Shown: one piece after another, positions 43,082 through 51,068 of the stretch
Position numbering within the stretch: the stretch's first letter is position 1
Layout of the letters: every line of letters begins with the position of its first letter
Assembly: GCF_036170895.1 (NCBI RefSeq)
Contig: NZ_CP108036.1
Coordinates: 8,343,501-8,407,500 of the forward strand
Direction of reading: 5' to 3'
Source: Streptomyces erythrochromogenes
Lineage (GTDB): Bacteria; Actinomycetota; Actinomycetes; Streptomycetales; Streptomycetaceae
Length of the DNA stretch: 64,000 nt
Program-made: the position numbers and the translations under genes
Notes under the pieces: generated by a model
Told to the model about the DNA's origin: nothing
What the model saw: only the letters and a program-made list of their open reading frames with translations
Database searches by the model: none

Positions 43082-43855
43082 GTGAGCGCGGCGCGCACTC
43101 CGGCCCACCCCGCCCTGGAGACGCCCCGGGGCGGCCGGCCACGGGCTCCCGGGTGCCCCGCCGGCGTCCCGGCCCTGCTCCGCGGCCTCCTGGACGAGAC
43201 GGCCGGCCCCGAAGCCCTGCGGGTACCGGGCATCGTCCTGATGGACGGCGTCCTGCACATGAGCGCCGTGATGCCCGCCGCCCTGCCCTACCTGATCGGC
43301 CTGGCAGCCGTCCCCGGCACCACGGTGCGGCCCGGCCTGCTCGACCTCCTGATCGCCGCCGCGGACCTGTCGGCGCCCGCCGACGCGTGCCGAGCGGCCG
43401 AGCCGCGCCCCCGGCCCCGGCCCGGGCGCGGGTCAGGGGGGACGCGATGCGATCCTGCACCGGTGGACCCCAACGACAAGCACTGGCGGACCTGGACACT
43501 CAGGCTCCTGGCCCTCCTCGCCGCCGACCTCCCCGACCAGCAGGCCTGGCTGGGCGAGCGCCGGCTCACCGTGCAAACCGCCGTCGAAGAGGTCGAGTTC
43601 GCCGGCAGCATCGCCGAAGGCCTCACCGACCGCGCGGTCTTCACCCCCGGGCACCTGCACACCCTCCAGGCCATCGCCCGCCGCACCGGCGCCCTCGACG
43701 CCACCGCCCGCACCGCACGGTGGGCCGACTCCCTGGCCGCCGACCCCGCCTGGAACGACGTCCGCACCCTCGCCCGCGACTTCCTCCACACCCTCCCCGA
43801 CGACCGGCCCCGGCCCCTGCCGCATCCCGTCCGCCCGAACCCCGGTGACTGCTGA
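43082..43855 (+). CDS. Hypothetical protein, possible fusion of two small genes
   Basis: GTG 43082 gives 257 residues. The first 115 residues are helical (LLRGLLDETAGPEALRVPG, AALPYLIGLAAVPG) and resemble HEAT-like immunity or adaptor proteins. The middle (PRPRPRPGRGSGG) is a low-complexity linker. The second part, from GTG 43463 (DPNDKHWRTWTLRLLALLAADLPDQQ), reads as an independent small helical protein, ending NDVRTLARDFLHTLPDD. It may be one protein or two, the second starting at 43463. It follows DUF6493 by 55 bases in the same direction. No known family. Confidence 0.55.
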   Translation: MSAARTPAHPALETPRGGRPRAPGCPAGVPALLRGLLDETAGPEALRVPGIVLMDGVLHMSAVMPAALPYLIGLAAVPGTTVRPGLLDLLIAAADLSAPADACRAAEPRPRPRPGRGSGGTRCDPAPVDPNDKHWRTWTLRLLALLAADLPDQQAWLGERRLTVQTAVEEVEFAGSIAEGLTDRAVFTPGHLHTLQAIARRTGALDATARTARWADSLAADPAWNDVRTLARDFLHTLPDDRPRPLPHPVRPNPGDC

Positions 43856-43865
43856 ACCCGCCCGG

Positions 43866-43900
43866 TTGACCCTGACCCTGGGGGAGAGGGGAGCGTAGCG
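43866..43900 (+). promoter_or_regulatory. Putative MerR-type promoter region
   Basis: TTGACC (43866-43871) is followed by an imperfect dyad CCCTGACCCTGGGGGAGAGGG just before the MerR ATG at 43904, as in promoters that MerR proteins bind. The -10 box is not clear. Confidence 0.4.
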
Positions 43901-43903
43901 GCC

Positions 43904-44728
43904 ATGGAGGAAGAAGCACTGCTCAGCATCGGCGCGTTCGCCCGCCGGGCACGGCTGTCGCACAAGGCCCTGCGCCTCTACGACCGCCACGGCCTGCTGC
44001 CGCCCGACCACGTCGACGCCGTCACCGGCTACCGGTACTACCGGGAGGGCCGGCTCGCCGCCGCCCGGCTGATCGTGCGGCTGCGCGGGCTGGACATGCC
44101 GCTGGCCGACGTCGGCGCGGTCCTGGCCGCCCCCGCCCCGGAGGCGGCCCGGCTGGTGGCCGAGTACTGGGACGGCGTCGAGCGCCGCCACGCGGCGCAG
44201 CGCGAGCTGGCGGCGCACCTCCGTATCCACCTGCTCGGAGACGAAGGGAGTACGGACATGTACGAGATCCAGGAGCGCGAGGTGCCGCAGCAGCTGGTCC
44301 TCACGGAACAGCGGCACATCACCCCGGAGGAGCTGCCCGACTGGATACCGGCCGCCCTGGGCCGGCTGGCCCCGGTGGCAGAGGCGCACGGGGGCTTCTT
44401 CGGTGACCCGTTCGTCGTCTACCACGGGGAGGTCAACGAGGACAGCGACGGCCCCGTGGAGCTCTGCGTCCCGGTGGACCCGGCCCGCGCCGGCCGGCTC
44501 CCGGCGGCCTCCCGCACCGAACCGGCCCACACACAGGCCTACACCCGCCTCACCAAGGCGCAGACGGCCTACCCGCAGATCCTCTCCGCCTACGACGCGG
44601 TCTACGCGTGGGCGCAGCGCGAGGCCCGCACCACGACGGCGGCGCCCCGCGAGGTCTACTTCGTGGACTGGTCCGAGATCGGCCCGGCCGACCCGGCCTG
44701 CGACATCGCCGTCCCCCTGGCCGACTGA
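43904..44728 (+). CDS. MerR family regulator with GyrI-like effector domain
   Basis: The product is 274 residues. The N-terminal MerR HTH and wing span residues 5-75 (LSIGAFARRARLSHKALRLYDRHGLLPP, GYRYYREGRLAAARLIVRLRGLDMPLADVG). A coiled helix follows, then from about residue 118 a GyrI-like/multidrug-binding domain (YEIQEREVPQQLVLTEQRHITPEELPDW and EVYFVDWSEIGPADPACDIAVPL). This is the BltR/BmrR layout: small hydrophobic drugs bind the C-domain and activate transcription. No transporter gene is adjacent, so its target is unknown. A MerR-like dyad lies before the gene. Confidence 0.85.
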   Translation: MEEEALLSIGAFARRARLSHKALRLYDRHGLLPPDHVDAVTGYRYYREGRLAAARLIVRLRGLDMPLADVGAVLAAPAPEAARLVAEYWDGVERRHAAQRELAAHLRIHLLGDEGSTDMYEIQEREVPQQLVLTEQRHITPEELPDWIPAALGRLAPVAEAHGGFFGDPFVVYHGEVNEDSDGPVELCVPVDPARAGRLPAASRTEPAHTQAYTRLTKAQTAYPQILSAYDAVYAWAQREARTTTAAPREVYFVDWSEIGPADPACDIAVPLAD

Positions 44729-45255
44729 CCGCCACGCCGTACGCGGAGCGGGGGCGCGGGGGCGTGCCGTACCGCCGCGCCGGACCTGCGCCGGACCGGC
44801 CCTCCGCGCTCGCCGTGTCCACCGGCTCCTGCGGGGAGGAACCGGGCCGGGAGCGCCTCCCGGCCCGGTTCCGGTCGCAGTACCACGCCCCCGCGCCCAC
44901 CAGCACGGCCGCCCCGACCCCGTACAGGGGCAGCCACAGGGTCGTCGTGGACGCCAGGCAGTCGGCGACGGCCTTCTCCCGCCGGCTCTCCGCGCGTACG
45001 CCAGCGCGGCGGCGTCGCTGCCGGCCGGCTCCGCCACGGCCGCCCTGGTGCGGATGACCTCGTACCTGCCGATGCCCTCGCAGCCGCTGCGGGTGCCCGG
45101 CATCGGGATTCGAGGGCTGGGGTCGTGCACGGGCCCCTCCTGCAGGGTCGGAGGCATCGCCACCGGCATCCGCCGCGCGCCGCCGCGGGCCCCGGCGCCA
45201 TGCCGGGGGCGGGCCGATGGGGGACCGGAGGGGGCCCGGATGGGGGAGCCGCGCC
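44729..45255. other. Gene-free stretch with a possible broken membrane-protein gene
   Basis: On the minus strand, two frames together read as a small protein: IGRYEVIRTRAAVAEPAGSDAAALAYA in one frame, then ESRREKAVADCLASTTTLWLPLYGVGAAVLVGAGAWYCD in the next, with a frame change near 44990. The second part holds one membrane segment. It may be a decayed gene or a sequencing indel. Confidence 0.35.
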
Positions 45256-45344
45256 GCCTGTCACGCGCCTGTGACAGTCGGCGGACAGCTTCATGAAGTC
45301 CGGGAGTCAGTCTTTTAACCAGAGAACAAACCGGACATTTCGCC
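45256..45344 (+). promoter_or_regulatory. Conserved 89-nt upstream element, copy B
   Basis: By my count, 72 of 89 bases match copy A (8598-8686, opposite strand) without gaps. It has CTGTCAC-N6-GTGACAG at 45258-45277, GGACAGCTTCATGAAGTCC, then TTAACCAGAGAACAAA, and ends about 50 bases before ATG 45397. Confidence 0.75.
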
Positions 45345-45396
45345 CCAAGTTCTCTGGATCCGATCTTCCCCCCGCCTCTTCTTTGGAGTCATTCCC

Positions 45397-46023
45397 ATGT
45401 TCCGTACCACCTCCCGTAAGCAGCGTTTCGCGATGTACGCCGTCTCGGCCGCGATCGTCGGAGGGGGCGTGCTGGTTCCCACCAGTGCTTTCGCCGCCCC
45501 GGCAGCGGCCGGTACGACCTCGGTCGCTGCCCAGGCGAAGAGCGGTCACGAGAGCGAGGGCAAGAACAAGAAGGACAAGTGGGAGAACAAGAACAAGAAG
45601 CACAGCAAGGGCAAGAAGAACGAGAAGAAGCACGGCAAGGGCAAGAAGAACAAGGTCCGCGACGTGGAGAACATGCCGGGCTGCAAGTTCTACCAGGGCA
45701 AGGTCTACTGCGAGCACAAGGCCGACAAGCCCGCCCCGGCCCCCGAGACCAAGCCGGCCCCGAAGCCGGACCCGGTGGTCGTGGACAAGGAGAACCCCGA
45801 CAAGGTCCAGACCCCCGAGACGAAGCCCGAGACCAAGCCGGAGACCGCGCCGGAGACGAAGCCGGAGACCGCGCCGGAGACGAAGCCGGAGACGAAGCCG
45901 GAGACCGCGCCGGAGACCGCGCCCGAGACCAAGCCCGAGTCGGCCCCGGAGCAGGAGTCCGCGCCCGCCCAGGAGTCCGCTCCGCAGCAGGAGACGGCCT
46001 CGGCCTCCACCGAGGAAGGCTGA
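45397..46023 (+). CDS. Secreted Lys-rich, PET-repeat protein (208 aa)
   Basis: ATG 45397 follows GGAG. The signal (RKQRFAMYAVSAAIVGGGVLVPTSAFAAP) closely resembles that of the first repeat protein at 29965. A very basic region (KNKKDKWENKNKKHSKGKK) is followed by a small cysteine pair (GCKFYQGKVYCEHK, around residues 96-107), then tandem PETKPETAPET units to the end. Pro/Glu/Thr repeats often form wall-spanning stalks, but no LPXTG anchor is present. It may bind the wall by charge. It is preceded by the conserved element shared with the LuxR-type gene at 8291-8530. Confidence 0.8.
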   Translation: MFRTTSRKQRFAMYAVSAAIVGGGVLVPTSAFAAPAAAGTTSVAAQAKSGHESEGKNKKDKWENKNKKHSKGKKNEKKHGKGKKNKVRDVENMPGCKFYQGKVYCEHKADKPAPAPETKPAPKPDPVVVDKENPDKVQTPETKPETKPETAPETKPETAPETKPETKPETAPETAPETKPESAPEQESAPAQESAPQQETASASTEEG

Positions 46024-46153
46024 ACCGCACCGGGACCCCGCGCCATGGCTCTGCGCACCCGGCACTGAGCGCACGGTACGCAAGACCGCAGCCGATCAGC
46101 CCCTGCCGGATCCCACCGGGATCCGACGGGGGCTTCGCGGCGGCTACGGGAGG

Positions 46154-46228
46154 CGGAGCCGGCCGGATTCGAACCGGCGTCCTCACGGTTTTGGAGACCG
46201 CGCGCGACGACCTCTGCGCTACGGCCCC
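46154..46228 (-). tRNA. tRNA-Trp (anticodon CCA)
   Basis: Read on the minus strand, the 75-nt molecule has an acceptor stem GGGGCCG/CGGCTCC with one G-U pair, a short D stem, anticodon stem GCGGT/ACCGT with loop CTCCAAA (anticodon CCA), and T arm GCCGG-TTCGAAT-CCGGC. CCA is not encoded. The D loop (AGAGGTCGTC) and D stem are unusual, so it may be an additional or divergent isoacceptor. Confidence 0.75.
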
Positions 46229-46263
46229 GCCCGCCCGGCATCCTAAGCGCACACGCACACGGT

Positions 46264-47172
46264 TCAGCCTGCGGGCGGGTGCGTGGCCAGCCAGTGCCGT
46301 GCGATCTCCTCCCGCGTGGCGACCCACGCCCCGCCCCGCTGCGCGACGTGCTTCAAGAACCCGTCGAGCGCGCGGATCCGCCCGGGCCGCCCGATGATCC
46401 GGCAGTGCAGGCCGACGCTCATCATGCGCGGCCGGTCCGCGCCCTCTGCGCGGAGCGTCTCGAAGGTGTCGACGAGGTAGGCGAGCATGTCCTCGGCGGT
46501 CGTGAAACCGTGGACGATCAGGAACTTGAAGTCGTTCGCGTCGAGGCTGTACGGCACCACCAGGTGCGGGCGGCCGCCCGCCTCGACGTAGAACGGCAGG
46601 TCGTCGGAGTAGTCGTCGCTGTCGTAGAGGAAACCGCCCTCCCCGGCGACCAGCCGCCTGGTGTTCGCGCTGGTCCGGCCGGTGTACCAGCCCACCGGCC
46701 GGCGCCCGGCGAGCCGCCCGATCACCGCGGCCGTGCGCGCGATGTCGGCCCGCTCGACGTCCTCGGGCACGTGCCGGTAGTCGATCCACCGCCACCCGTG
46801 GCCCGCCACCTCCCAGCCGGCTGCGCCCATCGCGCGCGCCGCGTCGGGGTTGCGCTCCAGGGCCTGCCCCACGGCGTGGACGGTCAGCGGCGCACCGTGC
46901 GCCGCCAGCGTGCGGTGGATGCGCCAGAAACCGGCGCGCGAGCCGTAGGCGAACATCGACTCCACGTTCAGGTCGCGCCCGCCCGTCACGGGCGGCGCAC
47001 CCACGATCTCGTGGAGGTACCCCTCCGAGGCGCGGTCGCCCTCCAGGACGTTCTGCTCCCCGCCCTCCTCGTAGTTCAGCACGAGGCTGACGGCGACGCG
47101 GGCACCCCCGGGCCACGCCGCACGCGGCGGCTCGGCGCCGTACCCGGCGAGATCACGCTGCTGCTCGGACAC
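46264..47172 (-). CDS. Polysaccharide deacetylase family protein (PuuE/allantoinase-like)
   Basis: The product is 302 residues; GTG 47172 begins SEQQRDLAGYG. The NodB-like fold is seen in VAVSLVLNYEEGGEQNVLEGD (metal Asp replaced by the NYEEG motif of the PuuE group), WEVAGHGWRWIDYRHV and VGWYTGRTSANTRRLV. PuuE-type members hydrolyse allantoin or cyclic amides rather than chitin. A TPP-like stretch is absent. It begins downstream of the secreted protein at 47235 on the same strand and the tRNA lies 36 bases beyond its stop. Confidence 0.8.
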   Translation of the reverse strand: MSEQQRDLAGYGAEPPRAAWPGGARVAVSLVLNYEEGGEQNVLEGDRASEGYLHEIVGAPPVTGGRDLNVESMFAYGSRAGFWRIHRTLAAHGAPLTVHAVGQALERNPDAARAMGAAGWEVAGHGWRWIDYRHVPEDVERADIARTAAVIGRLAGRRPVGWYTGRTSANTRRLVAGEGGFLYDSDDYSDDLPFYVEAGGRPHLVVPYSLDANDFKFLIVHGFTTAEDMLAYLVDTFETLRAEGADRPRMMSVGLHCRIIGRPGRIRALDGFLKHVAQRGGAWVATREEIARHWLATHPPAG

Positions 47173-47234
47173 GGCCCGCACCCTACCGCCGCCACCCCGC
47201 CCCCGCCGCGCACACGCGCCCGGCCCGGGGAGGT

Positions 47235-47855
47235 CTAGTACAGCTTGTTCACCGCGGTACGCAGCGTCTTCTTCCAGGAGGCCACGGGCGGCTCGCCCCA
47301 ATAGCTCGACCACAGCACCAGCGTGACGGTGTCCCCGTCGCGGCCCACGCCCCACAGGTAGTTGAAGTGGGGGCGCTCATGGGCGTCCGCATCGAAGGTG
47401 TACATGCCCTGGAGGGTCGCTCCCTCCTCCACGTCCACCACCCCGTGGTCGTAGCCGGTCGCGGTCACCCCCGGCGGCTGCGGCCGGTTCGCGCAGCCGG
47501 CGTAGTTGTGCCGGGTCGCCTCCGCGAACGCGACCGCCTCGGCCTCGGTGGCGAAGACCACCACCTTCTGCTGGGCGAAGGCGGTCTCGGCGGTGGTGAA
47601 ATCCCGGTGCCACACGTTCACCTCGGGCCGCCCTTCCGGCCACCCCTCCAGGCACGCGTCGTACGAGTCGCCCCACCCCCGCGCGATCGGCGCGGCCCGC
47701 CACGACTCGGTCGTGGGCAGGTCGGAGATGTACAGGCTCCCCGGCCGCGGCCGCCACTGGTCGGCGCCCGCGGCCGGGCCCGACGCCACTGCGACGGCCA
47801 GTACCGCGGCCCCCGCCACGACACAGCCCCCGCGCACCCTCGTACGTACCGCCAT
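47235..47855 (-). CDS. Secreted protein of unknown function (206 aa)
   Basis: ATG 47855 follows GGGGGAAG; 47885 is an in-frame alternative. The signal is VRTRVRGGCVVAGAAVLAVAVASG, cleaved near AAGAD. The mature protein has two cysteines (YDACLEG, YAGCANR) and recurring beta-like segments (EVNVWHRDFTTAETAFAQQKVVVFATEAEAVAFAEATRHNYAGC), resembling secreted Streptomyces sensor-like domains, but I cannot name the family. It ends 62 bases before the deacetylase start in the same direction, so they may share an operon. Confidence 0.7.
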   Translation of the reverse strand: MAVRTRVRGGCVVAGAAVLAVAVASGPAAGADQWRPRPGSLYISDLPTTESWRAAPIARGWGDSYDACLEGWPEGRPEVNVWHRDFTTAETAFAQQKVVVFATEAEAVAFAEATRHNYAGCANRPQPPGVTATGYDHGVVDVEEGATLQGMYTFDADAHERPHFNYLWGVGRDGDTVTLVLWSSYWGEPPVASWKKTLRTAVNKLY

Positions 47856-47885
47856 GGTCCGCTTCCCCCCGCACGTCTCGGTCAC

Positions 47886-48708
47886 GTGCCTCCAGCCTGA
47901 GGCGCCGCCGCCCCGGAACCCGGACCATCCGCCCGCAAACGACCAGAAACCCCACCCTCATTGACCGAAAACGGCAAAAACCCCCAAGAGGACCCCCGCC
48001 CTCCGGACGCACCACCTCAGGCGGGGCTCGGACCTCCGCGGAACCCCCGTCCCGCATCCCGTCCCGCGCCCCGTCCCGCGCCCCGGTGCACCGCCGCCGC
48101 GCCGCCGAGGCCCCGCCCCGCGTCGACTACGCCCTCACCGAGGCCGGCGCCGCCCCGCCCGCCCCGATCCGCGCCCCGCGTTCCCGGGCGGCCCGCCCAC
48201 GGAGACGGCGTACCGGCGTACCGGCGGCGCAGGCCCGCTCCCGCCGGCCCTGGCCCCGGGCCGGTGCCGCGGCGGGCAAGGAAGACAGCCCCAGACCGCT
48301 CATTTCCTTCGAATCCACCGCAATACGGACATCTGCCCCGGTCCCTCAAAGGGGTACGTCCGGTGACATTCGGTGAGATCCGGGCGTCCCGGTCGTGACC
48401 CGCCCCATAGGACTCACGTCACACACGAAGCGCGATAGTAGCCCCGAAGGCACCGCTGCGGCCCCTCCCATCCCGCTCCCACCTGCACGAACACCGTCCC
48501 GCCCCCGGCGGGGCCGACGGTCCCCGACTGCGAAGCCCCCTAGTAATGGCGGTCGTTGCCAGGGGGTCGGGGCGTCTGTAGAACTGGATGAGTCGCCGGG
48601 CGGCACGGGTCCTCCCCGCCGCCGACGAACCCCTCTCCACCGCGTGAGTGGCTCACGCATGCCGCAGGCATGCCGCGACCGCCCTTGTCCCCTGTGGAAG
48701 GTATCTCC
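47886..48708. other. Gene-free region ending in a structured leader
   Basis: No protein family in 47900-48540. The last 90 bases hold two hairpins, GTGAG-TGG-CTCAC and GCATGCC-GCA-GGCATGC (48644-48673), in front of the lytic-protein start. They may be regulatory, but I cannot assign a riboswitch class. Confidence 0.45.
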
Positions 48709-49113
48709 GTGTCCAACTCCGTCATCCGCCGCATCGCCGCCTCCAAGAAGGCCCTCGCGGGCACCGTCGTCGCCCTCGGTGTCGCCGGCTCCATGCTCGC
48801 CACGGTTCCCGCCCAGGCGGCCCCGACGAGCGCCAAGGCGATCGCCCAGCAGATGATCAAGGACCCGGCGCAGTTCGCGGCCTTCAACAACATCGTTTCC
48901 CGCGAGAGCGGCTGGAACCACACCGCCACGAACGCCTCCTCCGGCGCGTACGGCCTGGTCCAGGCCCTGCCGGCCTCGAAGATGTCCTCCGCGGGCGCCG
49001 ACTGGAAGACCAACCCGGCCACCCAGATCAAGTGGGGCCTGGACTACATGAACGAGCGCTACGGCAGCCCCGTCGGCGCCTGGAACTTCTGGCAGACCCA
49101 CCACTGGTACTAA
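48709..49113 (+). CDS. Secreted lytic transglycosylase-like protein
   Basis: GTG 48709 follows GGAAGG; the product is 134 residues. The signal (KKALAGTVVALGVAGSMLATVPAQA) precedes a small lysozyme-like domain: FAAFNNIVSRESGWNHTATNASSGAYGLVQALPASKMSSAG ... NPATQIKWGLDYMNERYGSPVGAWNFWQTHHWY. The ES-GW and GAYGLVQ blocks are those of the Streptomyces 'aggregation-promoting-factor C-terminal-like' and SLT families, with the catalytic Glu in SRESGW. It would cut or remodel peptidoglycan outside the cell. A strong terminator follows the stop. Confidence 0.9.
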   Translation: MSNSVIRRIAASKKALAGTVVALGVAGSMLATVPAQAAPTSAKAIAQQMIKDPAQFAAFNNIVSRESGWNHTATNASSGAYGLVQALPASKMSSAGADWKTNPATQIKWGLDYMNERYGSPVGAWNFWQTHHWY

Positions 49114-49144
49114 GCCACCAGCGGGCAGCCGACGCACACGAATA

Positions 49145-49176
49145 GACGCCCGGCCGGGACCTCCCGGCCGGGCGTC
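49145..49176. terminator. 14-bp stem terminator of the lytic protein
   Basis: GACGCCCGGCCGGG pairs perfectly with CCCGGCCGGGCGTC across ACCT, followed by TTCC. Confidence 0.9.
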
Positions 49177-49269
49177 TTCCGCATACCCGGCCGGGACGGC
49201 TGGACCGCGACCGTGACGGGCGAACCGCCGCGCGCCACCCCGCGTTTCGGCTTCCGGGACGTCCGCGTG

Positions 49270-49629
49270 CGCATCGCGCCGGACGCGAACGGTGGTGCCC
49301 GAGCCGAGGGCCGAGAGCCAGACCAGGCGCGTCACGCCGGCTGCGGCCATGGCCTCCAGCACGGGCCCGGCGGTGCGGGTGGCGAGAGCGGACCTGTAGT
49401 CCTTGCCCGGTCCCAGGGCGCAGATCAGGGCCTGGCTGCCCCGGGCCGCCTCCTCGACGTCCGCAGCGCAGGCGGCGTCGCCGATGGCGACGGTGACGCG
49501 CGCGTCACCGCGCTCCGGCAGCCGGGCCGGGTCACGGACCAGTGCGGTGACCCGGTGCCCGGCCGCGAGGGCCTGCCGGAGCACCTGCCGGCCGATGGGG
49601 CCCGTGGCACCGAGAACGGTGAGCTGCAT
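49270..49629 (-). pseudogene. Truncated NmrA-like NAD(P)-binding protein
   Basis: From ATG 49629 the minus strand encodes a Rossmann start, LTVLGATGPIGRQVLRQALAAGHRVTALVRDPARL, and ICALGPGKDYRSALATRTAGPVLEAMAAAGVTRLVWLSALGSG. After about residue 112 the similarity stops; the frame runs on through unrelated sequence that also contains the terminator and the lytic gene in antisense. The C-terminal half is lost. It is a 5' fragment of an atypical SDR (NmrA/SDR5-like), probably left by a deletion. Confidence 0.7.
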
Positions 49630-49721
49630 GATCAGGCCTCCTTGGCGTGGGGCGCGGTGGCGGGCCCGCGTTCCGAGAATCCCGCACGGCCCGCCGCCCC
49701 CCCCCCGGGGGCCCACGCCTC

Positions 49722-50600
49722 CTACTCCGCGGGCGTGATCCGCCATGTGCCGCTGCGTACGTCGAGGGTCGCCGTGAAGTCGGCCCGCTGCGGGAACGCA
49801 ACGTCCAGCCGCCACGGCCGCGGCAGGGCGGCCAGCCCGATGATCACCCGGTCCTCGGTGACTTCACCCAGCGCCCCGATCCAATGGGGTGCGGCGGCGA
49901 TCAGCTGCTCGGCCGGCCCGGGCCCGGGCTCGGGAACGCGCACCGAGGGCCCCTCGGCGAGGCCGGGGAGGCCGGTGAGGGCGGAGCCGGCCAGCAGGGC
50001 CAGCAGCCGCGCCAGGACCGCGGCCGGCAGGGCGGGATCGCGGGTCTCCAGCAGCACGTAGCAGTCGTCGTGGCCCGAGAACCAGACCCGGGAGTCTTCT
50101 AGACGGCTCAGGAGCGGCTCGTCGCCGCGGGCCGTGCCGAGTACGAGGGCGACCTCGTCGAGCCGGTCCGCGGTCACGTCGGCGGGCACGTCGATCAGGG
50201 ACAGTTCGTACGGCGACCAGGTGCCGTCGAGGAAACGGGGCAGGAGAGCGCGGTCCATCACCAGGAGCTCCTCCGCGAGTCCGTGCGTGCCGGACGCCCA
50301 GGACCCCAGGGGGTGGACCGTGCACGGCACGCCGAGGTCGGCCGCGATCAGCGAGGGCGGCAACGGCCGCCAGTCCTCGTCCAGGTAGGAGTTGGTCTCC
50401 AGCGACACCACCGCGACCGCGCCGTTCGCCGTGGCCGCGGCGACGAGCAGGTCGGCCAACTCGCCCGCCTGCGCCGCGCAGGCGGCCACCCGCCACACCC
50501 CCGCCCCGCCCTCGCGGACGCTGAAGCCCAACGGGAACGGCCGGCCCTCCATGCCGACACTGTTCACGCCGAACGCACCGTGCTGTGCGACCTCGACCAC
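49722..50600 (-). CDS. Hypothetical protein (292 aa)
   Basis: GTG 50600 begins VEVAQHGAFGVNSVG. No signal peptide or membrane segment, so probably cytoplasmic. The first half alternates hydrophobic strands and helices (MEGRPFPLGFSVREGGAGVWRVAACAAQ, VVSLETNSYLDEDWRPLPPSL), the second has DDCYVLLETRDPALPAAVLARLLALL. It resembles SUKH- or immunity-like proteins in composition, but I cannot make an assignment. It borders the PP2C fragment, read on the same strand. Confidence 0.6.
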   Translation of the reverse strand: MVEVAQHGAFGVNSVGMEGRPFPLGFSVREGGAGVWRVAACAAQAGELADLLVAAATANGAVAVVSLETNSYLDEDWRPLPPSLIAADLGVPCTVHPLGSWASGTHGLAEELLVMDRALLPRFLDGTWSPYELSLIDVPADVTADRLDEVALVLGTARGDEPLLSRLEDSRVWFSGHDDCYVLLETRDPALPAAVLARLLALLAGSALTGLPGLAEGPSVRVPEPGPGPAEQLIAAAPHWIGALGEVTEDRVIIGLAALPRPWRLDVAFPQRADFTATLDVRSGTWRITPAE

Positions 50601-50619
50601 TGCTCACCCCCGGGGATCC

Positions 50620-51050
50620 GCCGGCCACCGTTGCGGTGCCCGCCGCCGCCCATCATCGCGACATCGTCGTGGAGGCGGGTGTGGCGGGGGAGGTCGGTGT
50701 CGAGGAAGTTGATGACGTCGGCGGGTCCGGGGGCGGGGCGGTCCGCGAACCGGTGGCGCAGGCGGTTCACCAGCGGGTAGAAGTCGCCGTCGGTGTCGCG
50801 GGGCTCCACCAGCCCGCCAGTGACCAGCAGCAGGATGTCGCCCCGGGCGAACCGGTGGCGCCACACCGCAGCCGTGCCGGTCTCGGCCAGGCCGCCCAGG
50901 CCCAGCGGCAGCGCCGGCAGGCCGCTCAGGACCCGTACCTCGCCGCGGGAGATGAGGACCGGCTCGACGTGCCCGTGGTCGGTCACCGGCACCCGGTGCG
51001 CCAGGCTGTCGTACTCGATGAGCACGGCGGTCGCGAACAGCTCCTCGCCC
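50620..51050 (-). pseudogene. C-terminal fragment of PP2C/SpoIIE-type phosphatase
   Basis: Minus strand EELFATAVLIEYDSLAHRVPVTDHGHVEPVLISRGEVRVL ... PLGLGGLAETGTAAVWRHRFARGDILLLVTGGLVEPRDTDGDFYPLV matches the C-terminal half of SpoIIE/RsbU-like phosphatases, including the HDDVA block near 50660. The N-terminal half (PAS/GAF and the first metal-binding strands) is missing. Its N-terminal edge abuts the ArsR remnant at about 51050-51070. Confidence 0.75.
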
Positions 51051-51068
51051 TGGGCCTCCTGCGCCTTT

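Noticed and set aside
43447..43465. A separate ATG gene start at 43447
   Set aside because: This ATG is not in frame with the downstream protein-like sequence; only GTG 43463 is.
48550..48708. A c-di-AMP (ydaO) type riboswitch before the lytic-protein gene
   Set aside because: Such leaders do precede wall-lytic genes in Streptomyces, and hairpins are visible, but I could not match the conserved ydaO core, so I only note a structured leader.
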